42,387 nt of DNA. Source: a virus. Position 1 is the stretch's first letter. Each line of letters begins with the position of its first letter. The notes beneath the pieces are model-generated. The model ran no database searches and was not told the DNA's origin. It saw only the letters and a program-made list of their open reading frames with translations. Location: positions 1-42,387 of the IMG/VR virus record IMGVR_UViG_3300021405_000028; one strand, given 5' to 3'. Positions 6,937-13,097 of this stretch are shown in pieces. The position numbers were made by a program, and so were the translations under genes.

Positions 6937-6990
6937 GCAGAAAGAAAAGCCGCAACGGGGTCTGCGAGTTGAAAACAGCCCCGTTGCGGC
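6937..6990 (-). terminator. Strong intrinsic terminator inside the leftward operon
   Basis: GCCGCAACGGGG (6949-6960) and CCCCGTTGCGGC (6979-6990) form a 12-bp GC-rich stem, extended in the loop by CTG/CAG. On the minus strand it is followed directly by TTTTCTTTC. It separates the 7.06-11.25 kb early operon from the ATPase and Q-like genes, so expression of those genes needs read-through, antitermination, or a promoter of their own that I cannot see. Confidence 0.8.
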
Positions 6991-7060
6991 CTTCGGTCAA
7001 GCCATCTAGCAGCGCCGATAGTTTTGCGGGTTTCCCTTCACGCGCTCTAGATGCTGTGGC

Positions 7061-7567
7061 TTACGTTGAACTTGCGAAAATTGCCGCGAACTGCTTATTT
7101 AAGGCTTCCGCTTCCTTTTGAAAAACGAGCGTCGAGCCGAAAATTGCATCAACCTTGTACTGCGCAGGCTTCGGTGCAAAAATTTCGCGCACCTGTGTCG
7201 GTATGCCCTCAGGTGGCCATTCGCGCGCCTGAAGCTCGGCGCGGTATTTTTCCGCGTACGCGCCCAATGCCGCATTAACCACAATCGGATCATCAAAAAT
7301 GCCGTTAGGGCAATAAGGCTGCCCGTGGATAAGCATGGCCACGCGGCTAAAAAAATCCTCCACACTGATACCTAAGAGCGCGGCCGCCACATTATTAGCG
7401 TGCGTGGTGTTATAGCCGGCAATTTGCGCCAAGCGCCCGAGCATACAGCCCATGCCTTCCCGGCCCTCCCCGCCGTCGCGCGGAATCGAGACCACGGCAA
7501 AAGAATACTGCGCAGGATTGCCCTTGATATGCGCGGCCGTTTGCTTCATTGCTTCATACATGTTCAT
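7061..7567 (-). CDS. Tandem paralogue 2 (168 aa), unknown function
   Basis: The ATG at 7567 overlaps the stop of the preceding gene (ATGA). The product is clearly related to that gene's product: both start with a short helix (YEAMKQTAAHIKGNPAQYSF here), then CMLGR-AQ-AG, then a VA-A-LG segment (VAAALLGISVEDFF) and a C-terminal IP-V-E-F motif (GIPTQVREIF). This copy is longer, with extra residues after AQYSFAVVSIP and near the middle. The conserved Cys-Met-Leu-Gly-Arg core suggests a folded family specific to phages. No known function. Confidence 0.75.
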   Translation of the reverse strand: MNMYEAMKQTAAHIKGNPAQYSFAVVSIPRDGGEGREGMGCMLGRLAQIAGYNTTHANNVAAALLGISVEDFFSRVAMLIHGQPYCPNGIFDDPIVVNAALGAYAEKYRAELQAREWPPEGIPTQVREIFAPKPAQYKVDAIFGSTLVFQKEAEALNKQFAAIFASST

Positions 7568-7992
7568 GACGGCACCTCTACGCGCACGCGCACCCGATTA
7601 GTCCAAACCCTGATATAAGGCGCGGCGCCTGCATTATTGAATAATTCCAGCACCGATTGCGGGATACCTTCATATTTGCGCGCAACTTGGCGCATAGCGT
7701 TGGGGATCTTGGTTACATCATTTAAAATCGCTTGCTGTTCGTCATTGTCGGCAGGACTTGCGCCGGCCGCCGAGGCAATTTCATTATAAAAATGCTGCGG
7801 GTGCCTGCCCAGCACCGCATAGGCCACAGAATCGACGCTGATAGCGCCGCCTAATCCTGCAACTTGCGCAAAGCGCCCCAGCATGCATGCCTGTTCGCCG
7901 CCGAAGGGCGTACTGAGGCACATGAAATTATATTTTTCTGGGAATCGCTCAATATGATCGGCAGCGGCGTTTAAAGCTTCGCTGATTTTCAT
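7564..7992 (-). CDS. Tandem paralogue 1 (142 aa), unknown function
   Basis: ATG start at 7992. The product (MKISEALNAAADHIERFPEK, then CMLGRFAQVAGL, VAYAVLGRHPQHFYNEIA, GIPQSVLELF) aligns along its length with the next gene's product, which indicates a tandem duplication followed by divergence. The gene lies downstream of an 80-bp gap holding a palindrome at 8038-8053. The last residues are basic (TNRVRVRVEVPS). No domain recognised. Confidence 0.75.
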   Translation of the reverse strand: MKISEALNAAADHIERFPEKYNFMCLSTPFGGEQACMLGRFAQVAGLGGAISVDSVAYAVLGRHPQHFYNEIASAAGASPADNDEQQAILNDVTKIPNAMRQVARKYEGIPQSVLELFNNAGAAPYIRVWTNRVRVRVEVPS

Positions 7993-8037
7993 TGTTTCGC
8001 CCCTTAACTCTTGAAATTTTTACCCGCCCAATTTGTT

Positions 8038-8053
8038 GTACAGTAAACTGTAC
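8038..8053. promoter_or_regulatory. GTACAGT-AA-ACTGTAC palindrome in an intergenic gap
   Basis: Seven-base arms separated by AA lie in the only sizeable gap of this operon, upstream of the tandem paralogue genes and followed by AT-rich sequence. CTGTACA also occurs twice near the repressor start (14256 and 14269) and once beside an operator at 14736. It may be a binding site for a second regulator. No convincing promoter could be assigned. Confidence 0.35.
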
Positions 8054-8074
8054 GGGGCGCAAGGGGATTTTAAA

Positions 8075-8272
8075 TTAATTTTTTGCTGCGCTTGCGCCTA
8101 AGATTTTCTCGACCCATTTACCATCGATCACGGTAAAAATTCGTACTGGCAACGGGTCGCCAATATTAAAGAATTCAACGCGCGTAATCGGATAGCACAT
8201 TGATTTACTTTCTTTTTGCGCGCTACGCTCTAAGAAGGTCAAGATTGCGGCGGCGTATTCTTTCTCAGACAA
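8075..8272 (-). CDS. Small early protein (up to 65 aa), unknown
   Basis: The longest form begins at TTG 8272, whose first bases overlap the upstream TGA, the coupling pattern of this operon; an ATG at 8200 would give only about 41 residues. The product (EKEYAAAILTFLERSAQKES; CYPITRVEFFNIGDPLPVRI; TVIDGKWVEKIL) has a helical N-terminus and a beta-like C-terminal half. I do not recognise the family. Confidence 0.55.
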   Translation of the reverse strand: MSEKEYAAAILTFLERSAQKESKSMCYPITRVEFFNIGDPLPVRIFTVIDGKWVEKILGASAAKN

Positions 8273-8513
8273 GTTTTTCCACCACCACTAAGGCCGCGAC
8301 CTTAGGCTTATCGTCCCATTCCACAAAGTACGCAACGCCCAGGCCTTCGGAGAATATCGAGCCTAAAACCGTGCCAGTCATATCAAGACCCGTCAAATCG
8401 CCATGCTCGTACAACATCTTGCGAATGCGTGCGCCGTTTTTATACTTCGCTTGCGGCGCTTCATTTTTGGTGTAAGCGCCAAAATAACCGGGATAGTCCC
8501 TGATGTTTTTCAC
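8265..8513 (-). CDS. Small early protein with SH3/KOW-like beta pattern (82 aa)
   Basis: GTG at 8513, immediately after the upstream TAA. The second half (MTGTVLGSIFSEGLGVAYFV, then EWDDKPKVAALVVVEKLV) has the alternating strand pattern of small beta-barrel proteins, including a GLGVAYFVEWDD segment. No catalytic motif is visible. It may be a nucleic-acid or protein-binding accessory factor; this is only a structural impression. Confidence 0.6.
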   Translation of the reverse strand: MKNIRDYPGYFGAYTKNEAPQAKYKNGARIRKMLYEHGDLTGLDMTGTVLGSIFSEGLGVAYFVEWDDKPKVAALVVVEKLV

Positions 8514-9194
8514 TTAGAAGCCATCGGCGTACATGTGGCCTTCGGGCGACGGCAAAAATTTAAGCGCCTTGTGGTACGAATTCTCAAATTCGATAATGTC
8601 GTCAATGCGCTGCAGCTTTAAGGGATTTTGGGCGATAGGCCTATACACAAGGTGTAGCCCCTCATCCAATGATTCGCGCACCTGGGCGCGGCTCGCGTGC
8701 TTGCCTTCGGCGAACCACTCCACCGCCACGGGCTCGGATACCACAATGAGTTTCTTGCCCTCACCCGCCGGCACCATTTTAAAAGTCTTAGTCGTCCACA
8801 GTGCGACCACCCCAGGATTGCGCCCGGTCACTTCCGCAAGCTTAGTAGCCCCTTGCGGGGGCTCTCTGTACTGCGCTTGCGGGATCGCAAGGAAGGGACA
8901 GGCCACGGCCGCGAATCTAGCGCAGTCGATATGGCAGGCGGGCTCGGAGGTCACGCGATTTAAAATATTTAGCGTACCCATGACAAAGGTCTTGCGGGCG
9001 CCCAAGCGCTCGCCACAAATCCAGCAATAGCCAAACCTTACCGCCATTTGAAACTTGCGCGGGCTCACCACCCTAAAATCAGGCTCATCCATAATCCATT
9101 GCACGAACCACGGCACGGGATAACCGCGCTTATCAACTTCGAGCCTCTGCATTCTTGCGGGCAAGGGCGGCAGCCCCTTACGGATTAAATTCAA
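8514..9194 (-). CDS. Conserved phage protein with Cys/His zinc-binding core (226 aa)
   Basis: The frame is open upstream to 9323, but that part overlaps the preceding gene out of frame. TTG 9194, overlapping its TGA, gives the best start; ATG 9152 is an alternative. Features are YPVPWFVQWIMDEPDFRVV, a CWICGERLG knuckle, FVMGTLNILNRVTSEPACH, then CHIDCARFAAVACPFL. The C-x2-C plus H-x2-C arrangement suggests one structural zinc. This architecture recurs in hypothetical proteins of phages and bacteria, without a function that I know of. Confidence 0.75.
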   Translation of the reverse strand: MNLIRKGLPPLPARMQRLEVDKRGYPVPWFVQWIMDEPDFRVVSPRKFQMAVRFGYCWICGERLGARKTFVMGTLNILNRVTSEPACHIDCARFAAVACPFLAIPQAQYREPPQGATKLAEVTGRNPGVVALWTTKTFKMVPAGEGKKLIVVSEPVAVEWFAEGKHASRAQVRESLDEGLHLVYRPIAQNPLKLQRIDDIIEFENSYHKALKFLPSPEGHMYADGF

Positions 9195-9430
9195 GGTTTC
9201 ACCGCATCGGCGTTCGGCGTTGTGGTCGCGAAAGTTTCGTGAATGTCGATTAGGCGCCGCTGCTGTGTTACGAGCGCTTGCAATTTTTCTATTTGCTCGG
9301 CGGCGACAAGCAACATACCGCAAGCAATGCCGCTTTCAAGGCTGAATAGATCATAGCTTGTTAAATCCGTTGACATGCTGCGCACCTTTGCAACCTGCGC
9401 GCGCATTTCTTCTGGCGTCAGTATTTTCAT
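9191..9430 (-). CDS. Small helical protein (79 aa)
   Basis: ATG 9430 overlaps the TGA of the preceding gene and is preceded by AAGGCGAG. The longer open frame to 9481 has no separate support. The product (MKILTPEEMRAQVAKVRSM; SLESGIACGMLLVAAEQIEK; LQALVTQQRRLIDIHETF) is predicted helical, with a coiled-coil-like C-terminal half. Unknown function. Confidence 0.6.
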   Translation of the reverse strand: MKILTPEEMRAQVAKVRSMSTDLTSYDLFSLESGIACGMLLVAAEQIEKLQALVTQQRRLIDIHETFATTTPNADAVKP

Positions 9431-9618
9431 TTTCTCGCCTTGATAGTGCCCTTGCGTATGTGCCCATAGATCCCTAGGCAAATAATCACGCCCGCGACCG
9501 TCTCTATAGACTCGCCGGCAAGGTCCGCGACTTCGCGCAAAACCGCCATTTCCTTAGGCGATAGATTTATAGCAACGCTACTTGTTGCGCTTTTGCGCTT
9601 TCGCTTCATCGTTTTCAT
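9427..9618 (-). CDS. Small basic protein, ribbon-helix-helix-like (63 aa)
   Basis: ATG 9618 overlaps the upstream TGA (ATGA), with GAGGGCG as ribosome-binding site. A basic leader (MKTMKRKRKSATSS) is followed by VAINLSPKEMAVLREVADLA and GESIETVAGVIICLGIYGHI: one strand and two helices, the order of ribbon-helix-helix DNA-binding proteins. It may be a small regulator, but the assignment rests on pattern alone. Confidence 0.5.
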   Translation of the reverse strand: MKTMKRKRKSATSSVAINLSPKEMAVLREVADLAGESIETVAGVIICLGIYGHIRKGTIKARK

Positions 9619-9878
9619 CTTCGCCCTCTGGGTCGCGCATGGCATCCCATGCATTCGAGTTTTAGTATCCCTTCCTCACGGACATGGTCTACATAGAGCG
9701 CCGCGCGCTTCGGCACCATATCAAGCAAATCAGCGTTCGTAATGTACTGGCGAAATTCCACCGCTTGCGCCGTGTAGGTATGTACTGGCGTTCGGTCGCC
9801 CGCCAGTAGCGCCGTGGTATTTGCAGCGCTGATAGCGGCGACTAAATTGCCGTTCACTTTTATTTCAATCGTGAGCAT
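9615..9878 (-). CDS. Small early protein (87 aa), unknown
   Basis: The ATG at 9878 overlaps the upstream stop (TGATG). The product (MLTIEIKVNGNLVAAISAAN; YTAQAVEFRQYITNADLLDM) ends in CMGCHARPRGRR, a CxxCH-like motif with a basic tail. That motif resembles a haem attachment site, but there is no signal peptide, so a single zinc knuckle or chance is more likely. Unknown function. Confidence 0.6.
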   Translation of the reverse strand: MLTIEIKVNGNLVAAISAANTTALLAGDRTPVHTYTAQAVEFRQYITNADLLDMVPKRAALYVDHVREEGILKLECMGCHARPRGRR

Positions 9879-10303
9879 CAGTTCGGCGCCCCCACTTCGC
9901 TTAAGCGTATTTCCTCAGCGACTTGCGCGGGCGTTAAATCCCCCGCCACTTGTTTGTGCAGCGAATTAAACGCCGCCTCAATCGAATCGTGACGGACGCG
10001 CAAGTCTTTCAAACCCTGCATAATCGCATTGAGGTCCACGGGCTTCATGTTCTCCCCGCCGCCCGCGTCAGCCTCGGGGATTTGCAAAACTTCCGTTTGC
10101 ACGGCGCGAATAAATAACCCGAACACCTTGATTAAGCGTTTGCGCTCAGCGGCGTTTAATTGATCCGAATCAACCATCGGCCGGCCATCGGGGGAGAGCG
10201 CATGCGCGCTCTTTTTTGTCGCGGCATTGAATTTTGCCGGCGCCTTTTTCTTAGGCGCAGCGATTTTTTTCAGTGGTCTTTTAACTTTCGGCATTCGCTT
10301 CAT
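9878..10303 (-). CDS. Protein with Lys/Ala-rich N-terminal tail (141 aa)
   Basis: The first 32 residues are strongly basic and Pro/Ala/Lys-rich (KRPLKKIAAPKKKAPAKFNA), like a disordered nucleic-acid-binding tail. The rest is helical (AAERKRLIKVFGLFIRAVQT; VDLNAIMQGLKDLRVRHDSI). The start may be ATG 10303 or ATG 10294. No enzyme motif. It may bind DNA; otherwise unassigned. Confidence 0.6.
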   Translation of the reverse strand: MKRMPKVKRPLKKIAAPKKKAPAKFNAATKKSAHALSPDGRPMVDSDQLNAAERKRLIKVFGLFIRAVQTEVLQIPEADAGGGENMKPVDLNAIMQGLKDLRVRHDSIEAAFNSLHKQVAGDLTPAQVAEEIRLSEVGAPN

Positions 10304-10553
10304 CCAAGTAATAGTTAATGGCTTCCCTTAAAGTCGGCTTCCAATCCTTGGCTTCAATAAAAAATGTCGTCTCTACATCGCTCGGCTCATCGCCACAGAC
10401 CACGTTTTGCATACCCGAGGCCGATACCGCCCAGTTGCCGTTATCATCATTAACGAGCCCTGGCACCCGTACGCCTTGGCGAATGATCCCAGGGCAATCG
10501 CCCCGGTCCACAAGCGCCTCCAGTGCATCAAGTAATTCGGTATCCGTTCTCAT
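10281..10553 (-). CDS. Small acidic early protein (90 aa), unknown
   Basis: ATG 10553 overlaps the TGA of the preceding gene; the open frame begins at GTG 10559. The product (MRTDTELLDALEALVDRGDC; TFFIEAKDWKPTLREAINYY) is acidic with a helix-strand mixture. Its 3' end overlaps the next gene by 23 bases. No recognised domain. Confidence 0.6.
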   Translation of the reverse strand: MRTDTELLDALEALVDRGDCPGIIRQGVRVPGLVNDDNGNWAVSASGMQNVVCGDEPSDVETTFFIEAKDWKPTLREAINYYLDEANAES

Positions 10554-10822
10554 ATCCACGTCTCGATAATTTTCGGATCATCTTTTGGGCTGCGCTCCAG
10601 GCGTGTTAAGCCTGCCGGCAATAAAGCGCGCAGCGTCCCTAAATCTTTGTGCGCCAGATGCGCCAGCAGCGGCCGCACGCCGATGAAGGGGCGCGCGACG
10701 AACTGCGTCGGGTGATCGGCGGGGTGGTCAAAAATCGTCCACACAACCAAGTCCCCGCATTTTTGCGCATGGTAATGAATCGCGGCGGCGCGCACAGGTC
10801 CAATGCGCAGACTATTTTCCAT
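10550..10822 (-). CDS. Small early protein (90 aa), unknown
   Basis: ATG 10822 overlaps the 3' end of the preceding gene. The product (CGDLVVWTIFDHPADHPTQF; VARPFIGVRPLLAHLAHKDL; GTLRALLPAGLTRLER) resembles short hypothetical proteins seen in other proteobacterial phages, with the pattern WTIFDHPxDHPxxFVARxF. No function is known to me. Confidence 0.65.
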   Translation of the reverse strand: MENSLRIGPVRAAAIHYHAQKCGDLVVWTIFDHPADHPTQFVARPFIGVRPLLAHLAHKDLGTLRALLPAGLTRLERSPKDDPKIIETWI

Positions 10823-11057
10823 ACGGCACCAATTTCTTCCCCCTTGCGCGCAGCACGGGTTTATTGCAGGCGGCGAGCATGCGCTTTAAGCTCTTTTTGA
10901 CTTCGTCCAAATTCTCGCCCACCGCCGGCACCGCATTGGCGGACCAGCTATGCGGAATTTTCGCGTTAACGCGCGCGTAGTAGCACTCGTGCACGGCGAA
11001 CCACTCTTCTTTAGTGAGCGGGTCGCGCTGGGCAATGATTCGGTGGTTCCAAGTCAT
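10812..11057 (-). CDS. Small early protein (81 aa), unknown
   Basis: The frame is open to 11210, but that part overlaps the gene at 11059-11250 and is Arg/Ser/Cys-rich like a shadow. ATG 11057, one base after that gene's TAA, is the likely start. The product (MTWNHRIIAQRDPLTKEEWF; AVHECYYARVNAKIPHSWSA) ends in a basic segment (KPVLRARGKKLVPYGK). Unknown function. Confidence 0.65.
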   Translation of the reverse strand: MTWNHRIIAQRDPLTKEEWFAVHECYYARVNAKIPHSWSANAVPAVGENLDEVKKSLKRMLAACNKPVLRARGKKLVPYGK

Positions 11058-11058
11058 T

Positions 11059-11250
11059 TTAGTGGTCGATCTTTTTCTTATGCTCTTTCGCCATTCGCAC
11101 CGCGACGCGCACCGCATCGATTGCAGCCGGCCCCGCGATATCCTCGGGCTTCTTCTTCGGCAAAAACAGTTCCAAGTCCCCGCCCGCTCGAAACACGAGC
11201 GCGCAGTCATCCCCGACCAAAGTAACCACGGTTTTTTTAGAAGCGCTCAT
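11059..11250 (-). CDS. First gene of the second leftward early operon (63 aa)
   Basis: The ATG at 11250 lies only four bases from the operator palindrome at 11255-11272, and the minus strand upstream has no Shine-Dalgarno (it reads CCTCCT). The mRNA may therefore be leaderless or nearly so. The product (SASKKTVVTLVGDDCALVFR, then AGGDLELFLPKKKPEDIAGP) has a beta-rich N-terminus and a basic tail (KEHKKKIDH). Unknown function, but as the first gene under direct operator control it is probably made early after infection or induction. Confidence 0.65.
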   Translation of the reverse strand: MSASKKTVVTLVGDDCALVFRAGGDLELFLPKKKPEDIAGPAAIDAVRVAVRMAKEHKKKIDH

Positions 11251-11254
11251 AGGA

Positions 11255-11272
11255 GGTTAAGCATACTTAACC
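11255..11272. promoter_or_regulatory. Operator palindrome GGTTAAGCATACTTAACC
   Basis: Seven-base arms flank a central CATA. It contains the AGCATACT element found at six other places in control gaps of this genome. It sits immediately upstream of the gene at 11250. On the minus strand a TTGCGT / 18 bp / TATGCT promoter would place the -10 box inside the palindrome, and a TTGACA lies slightly farther upstream. Repressor binding here would silence the 11.25-7.06 kb operon. Confidence 0.75.
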
Positions 11273-11909
11273 TAATCATTGAAACGCAATTTTTTGTCAA
11301 ATTTTTGAGGGAAACCCCTAAGAGGGTCGGCAGGGAAGGACGTCCACCAGGCGGACAGATATCGAAAATAAGTTAAACTTTCGAGAATTTTCGAGGTCCA
11401 CGGACTTGCCGTGAGGGCTCGCCCGGTACTAGCTAAGCCACAACTACCTACAGCTAAGCGCAGCCACGAACCCTTACGGCAACCACCTCCGCGCAGTGAA
11501 TCGACCATCCCGCTCTATCTATAAGCTCGCCAATTCACGCTGCAGCGCAACATTGAACCACCTGGATCTATGCGGGGAGAGGTCTATATATAATGTAGGG
11601 GTGGGGGTGCAAAATTAAGGTCAGGGTGCCCCCTCCCCCTTCAATCCTCCCCCGGTAGTACCCAGCATGAGACCACAGCTACGATAAGGCGAGCGGGCTC
11701 AGCAGCTTACGCGCGTGGTAACACTCCCTGGTAACACTCAGGCACGAAACAGCGTCGAATAGCCACGCAAAGGCACGAGCCCAAGCGCTAGCTGGTAGGG
11801 CGCTAGAGCGAGCGCGCAGGCATGGAGGCTCGGCGCTAGCCCCGCTCACCATTGATAGGTATTGCTTATGAGAGTTGATAGGCATTAGTTATCAATGCGT
11901 TATCGCCGA
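11273..11909. other. Gene-poor 637-bp region with structured sequence
   Basis: I find no convincing gene. The two open frames here (11272-11508 and 11679-11885, minus) have Arg/Ser/Cys-rich, unlikely products and no ribosome-binding sites. The region holds an AT box (TATATATAAT at 11585-11594) and a G/C-rich imperfect inverted repeat around 11596-11642 (AGGGGTGGGGGTGC against its rough complement). It also has a tandem TGGTAACACT pair at 11716-11738 and two TTGATAGG-ATT repeats near 11852 and 11876 that partly pair with TATCAATG at 11890. A noncoding RNA, terminator or protein-binding array could lie here. Confidence 0.5.
11716..11738. repeat. Tandem TGGTAACACT pair, distal array
   Basis: Exact copies of TGGTAACACT begin at 11716 and 11729 (13-bp period). 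The same 10-mer occurs in tandem beside the integrase gene (19985 and 19995, with a near copy at 20046). A 10-mer is not expected to recur by chance in 42 kb. The copies suggest binding sites for one protein at two places about 8.3 kb apart. Confidence 0.7.
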
Positions 11910-12113
11910 TTATCCTCCATAGATCGCAGCACGTTCGGCGGCGTTCGCGACAAATGCTAGGTAAAGCACTGAATACTCAATGGTTGGCGGAATGGCTTGG
12001 TCGCCTGCGCAGTAGCGGCGCATGGTTCGATCATTGATGTTGAGCACCCTCGCGGCGCCACGCTGGGTAAGCTGGGCACGTGTGAGTGTTTCGCGTAATT
12101 CGGTTGCGGTCAT
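11910..12113 (-). CDS. Small helix-turn-helix DNA-binding protein (67 aa)
   Basis: ATG 12113 is chosen over the open frame start at 12161, which lacks support. The product (MTATELRETLTRAQLTQRGA, then ARVLNINDRTMRRYCAGDQA) has an XRE-like helix-turn-helix in which LTQRGAARVLNINDRTMRRY gives the two helices. The tail VLYLAFVANAAERAAIYGG is helical. It is probably a small transcription regulator read from the cro/replication operon. It precedes the gene-poor region, so it may act there. Confidence 0.7.
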   Translation of the reverse strand: MTATELRETLTRAQLTQRGAARVLNINDRTMRRYCAGDQAIPPTIEYSVLYLAFVANAAERAAIYGG

Positions 12114-12239
12114 GCAAAGCCCCGAGACTATTCGGCAAAGCCCCCCTCGGGCGTGAGGCACCTGTCAACCCGCGCAGCGCGGAGCAATCACGAACCCGCT
12201 GAGCGTGCTGCCTTATTCTACGTGTGAGTTTAGCTTACT

Positions 12240-12323
12240 TTACTCGCCATCGTCATTAGGCAGCCATGCCCAAATGACAACAGCAACCAGCAACCAGAAG
12301 ATTATCCAAATCACTTGGGCCAT
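12240..12323 (-). CDS. 27-aa single-pass membrane peptide
   Basis: The ATG at 12323 lies within the last codons of the nuclease gene (overlapping its TGA region), and the frame ends with TAA at 12242-12240. The product is almost entirely a transmembrane helix (VIWIIFWLLVAVVIWAWLP) with an acidic NDDGE tail. GGGGT just upstream could serve as ribosome-binding site. It is too short for statistical support, but its composition and coupling make it plausible. Confidence 0.42.
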   Translation of the reverse strand: MAQVIWIIFWLLVAVVIWAWLPNDDGE

Positions 12324-12628
12324 ACCCCAAGACGTTTGCAAAGCTGAATAAAGCGGCGCGTGACCTCTTCGGCCTTGTGCCCGTAGATAATCTCAGAGCC
12401 GCGCCACTCTTGCGCAAAGCGCTTCTGACCCTCGGATATGCGATAGCTATTATCGAGTCCCCGTGGTGTTTTGACTTCTAACAAGGCTGTCACACCTTGA
12501 CGGCCAATAATGGCATCTGGAATATCATCACCAACAATCGATATATCGGCAACGCTAAAGCCGAAGCGGCGAAGATCGGCGAATAACTCTTGTTGCACAT
12601 CATCGGTTCTATGAGCCCTACGCGCCAT
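12311..12628 (-). CDS. VRR-NUC/PD-(D/E)XK-type small nuclease
   Basis: The 105-aa product carries the nuclease core: an N-terminal helix (DDVQQELFADLRRFGF), the DDIPDAIIGR strand with Asp38, ALLEVKT with Glu51 and Lys53, and a downstream SEGQKRF helix with Gln68. This D...ExK...Q pattern matches small VRR-NUC or Holliday-junction-resolvase-like enzymes in phage replication clusters. It probably cleaves branched DNA during replication or recombination. GGTTGGGC upstream could serve as ribosome-binding site. Confidence 0.75.
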   Translation of the reverse strand: MARRAHRTDDVQQELFADLRRFGFSVADISIVGDDIPDAIIGRQGVTALLEVKTPRGLDNSYRISEGQKRFAQEWRGSEIIYGHKAEEVTRRFIQLCKRLGVWPK

Positions 12629-12682
12629 TCTTGCCCAACCCCGCTACCTTCCTATGGGTTGCAATAGATCGCAGGAAATTGG

Positions 12683-12904
12683 TCAGCATGGGGAATGAAA
12701 TTGCGCACGTTTGCGACTGATCCAGAACCCGTATTTATTTCGTTCCATTCCTTTGGCAATCATTTGCTCAATGGTGAAACAGCGATGCGCGCCCTTTTCC
12801 AAGCACATGTGCATATTAAAGGCGCTGGCTGAGTTGAAAAACTCATTGCAACGGGTGCATTGACAACGACTAGCTGACAGCGCTCGCGACAAGCTTATAA
12901 CTCC
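12683..12904 (-). CDS. C2H2-like zinc-finger phage protein (74 aa)
   Basis: ATG 12904 starts inside the preceding gene's 3' end; the frame is open farther upstream, but that part overlaps that gene out of frame. The core CQCTRCNEFFNSASAFNMHM is followed by CLEKGAHRCFTIEQMIAKGM and NKYGFWISRKR. This resembles a widespread phage zinc-finger family in which a Cys-x2-Cys pair is followed by His and RRC-EM-GM-xGxW. It probably binds nucleic acid; the target is unknown. Confidence 0.65.
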   Translation of the reverse strand, partial: GVISLSRALSASRCQCTRCNEFFNSASAFNMHMCLEKGAHRCFTIEQMIAKGMERNKYGFWISRKRAQFHSPC

Positions 12905-13097
12905 CATAAAAAATGTGTTCCCCGTGAAACGTAAAGCCGTGGCGCTTGGCGAGCTTCGGCCAGCGCTGCAGGAGCTTGAAATCCTCGGTAAATAAAAAAA
13001 TCGATTGCACCTCGGGCTTGTGCACGCGATAAAAATCCGCAAGCGGCCGAAGTCTGCCAGCGATATCGACGATTTGGCCCATGGCTGAAGGTTTCAT
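12870..13097 (-). CDS. Small replication-operon protein (75 aa), unknown
   Basis: ATG 13097 overlaps the TGA of the replication gene (ATGA); the open frame to 13262 is a shadow of that gene. The product (MGQIVDIAGRLRPLADFYRV; HKPEVQSIFLFTEDFKLLQR) ends in FHGEHIFYGSYKLVASAVS and is a mixed alpha/beta small protein. No domain recognised. Its position between the replication gene and zinc-finger/nuclease genes suggests a replication accessory role. Confidence 0.6.
   Translation of the reverse strand: MKPSAMGQIVDIAGRLRPLADFYRVHKPEVQSIFLFTEDFKLLQRWPKLAKRHGFTFHGEHIFYGSYKLVASAVS

Noticed and set aside
9615-9878. Cytochrome c-type haem site (CMGCH)
   Set aside because: The motif is at the extreme C-terminus of a small protein with no signal peptide; chance or a zinc knuckle is more likely.
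11272-11508. 78-aa minus-strand frame
   Set aside because: Overlaps the promoter/operator zone of the 11250 gene and has a Trp/Arg/Ser-rich unnatural product.
11679-11885. 68-aa minus-strand frame in the gene-poor region
   Set aside because: Atypical composition with many Cys/Ser/Arg, no ribosome-binding site, and it spans the TGGTAACACT pair.
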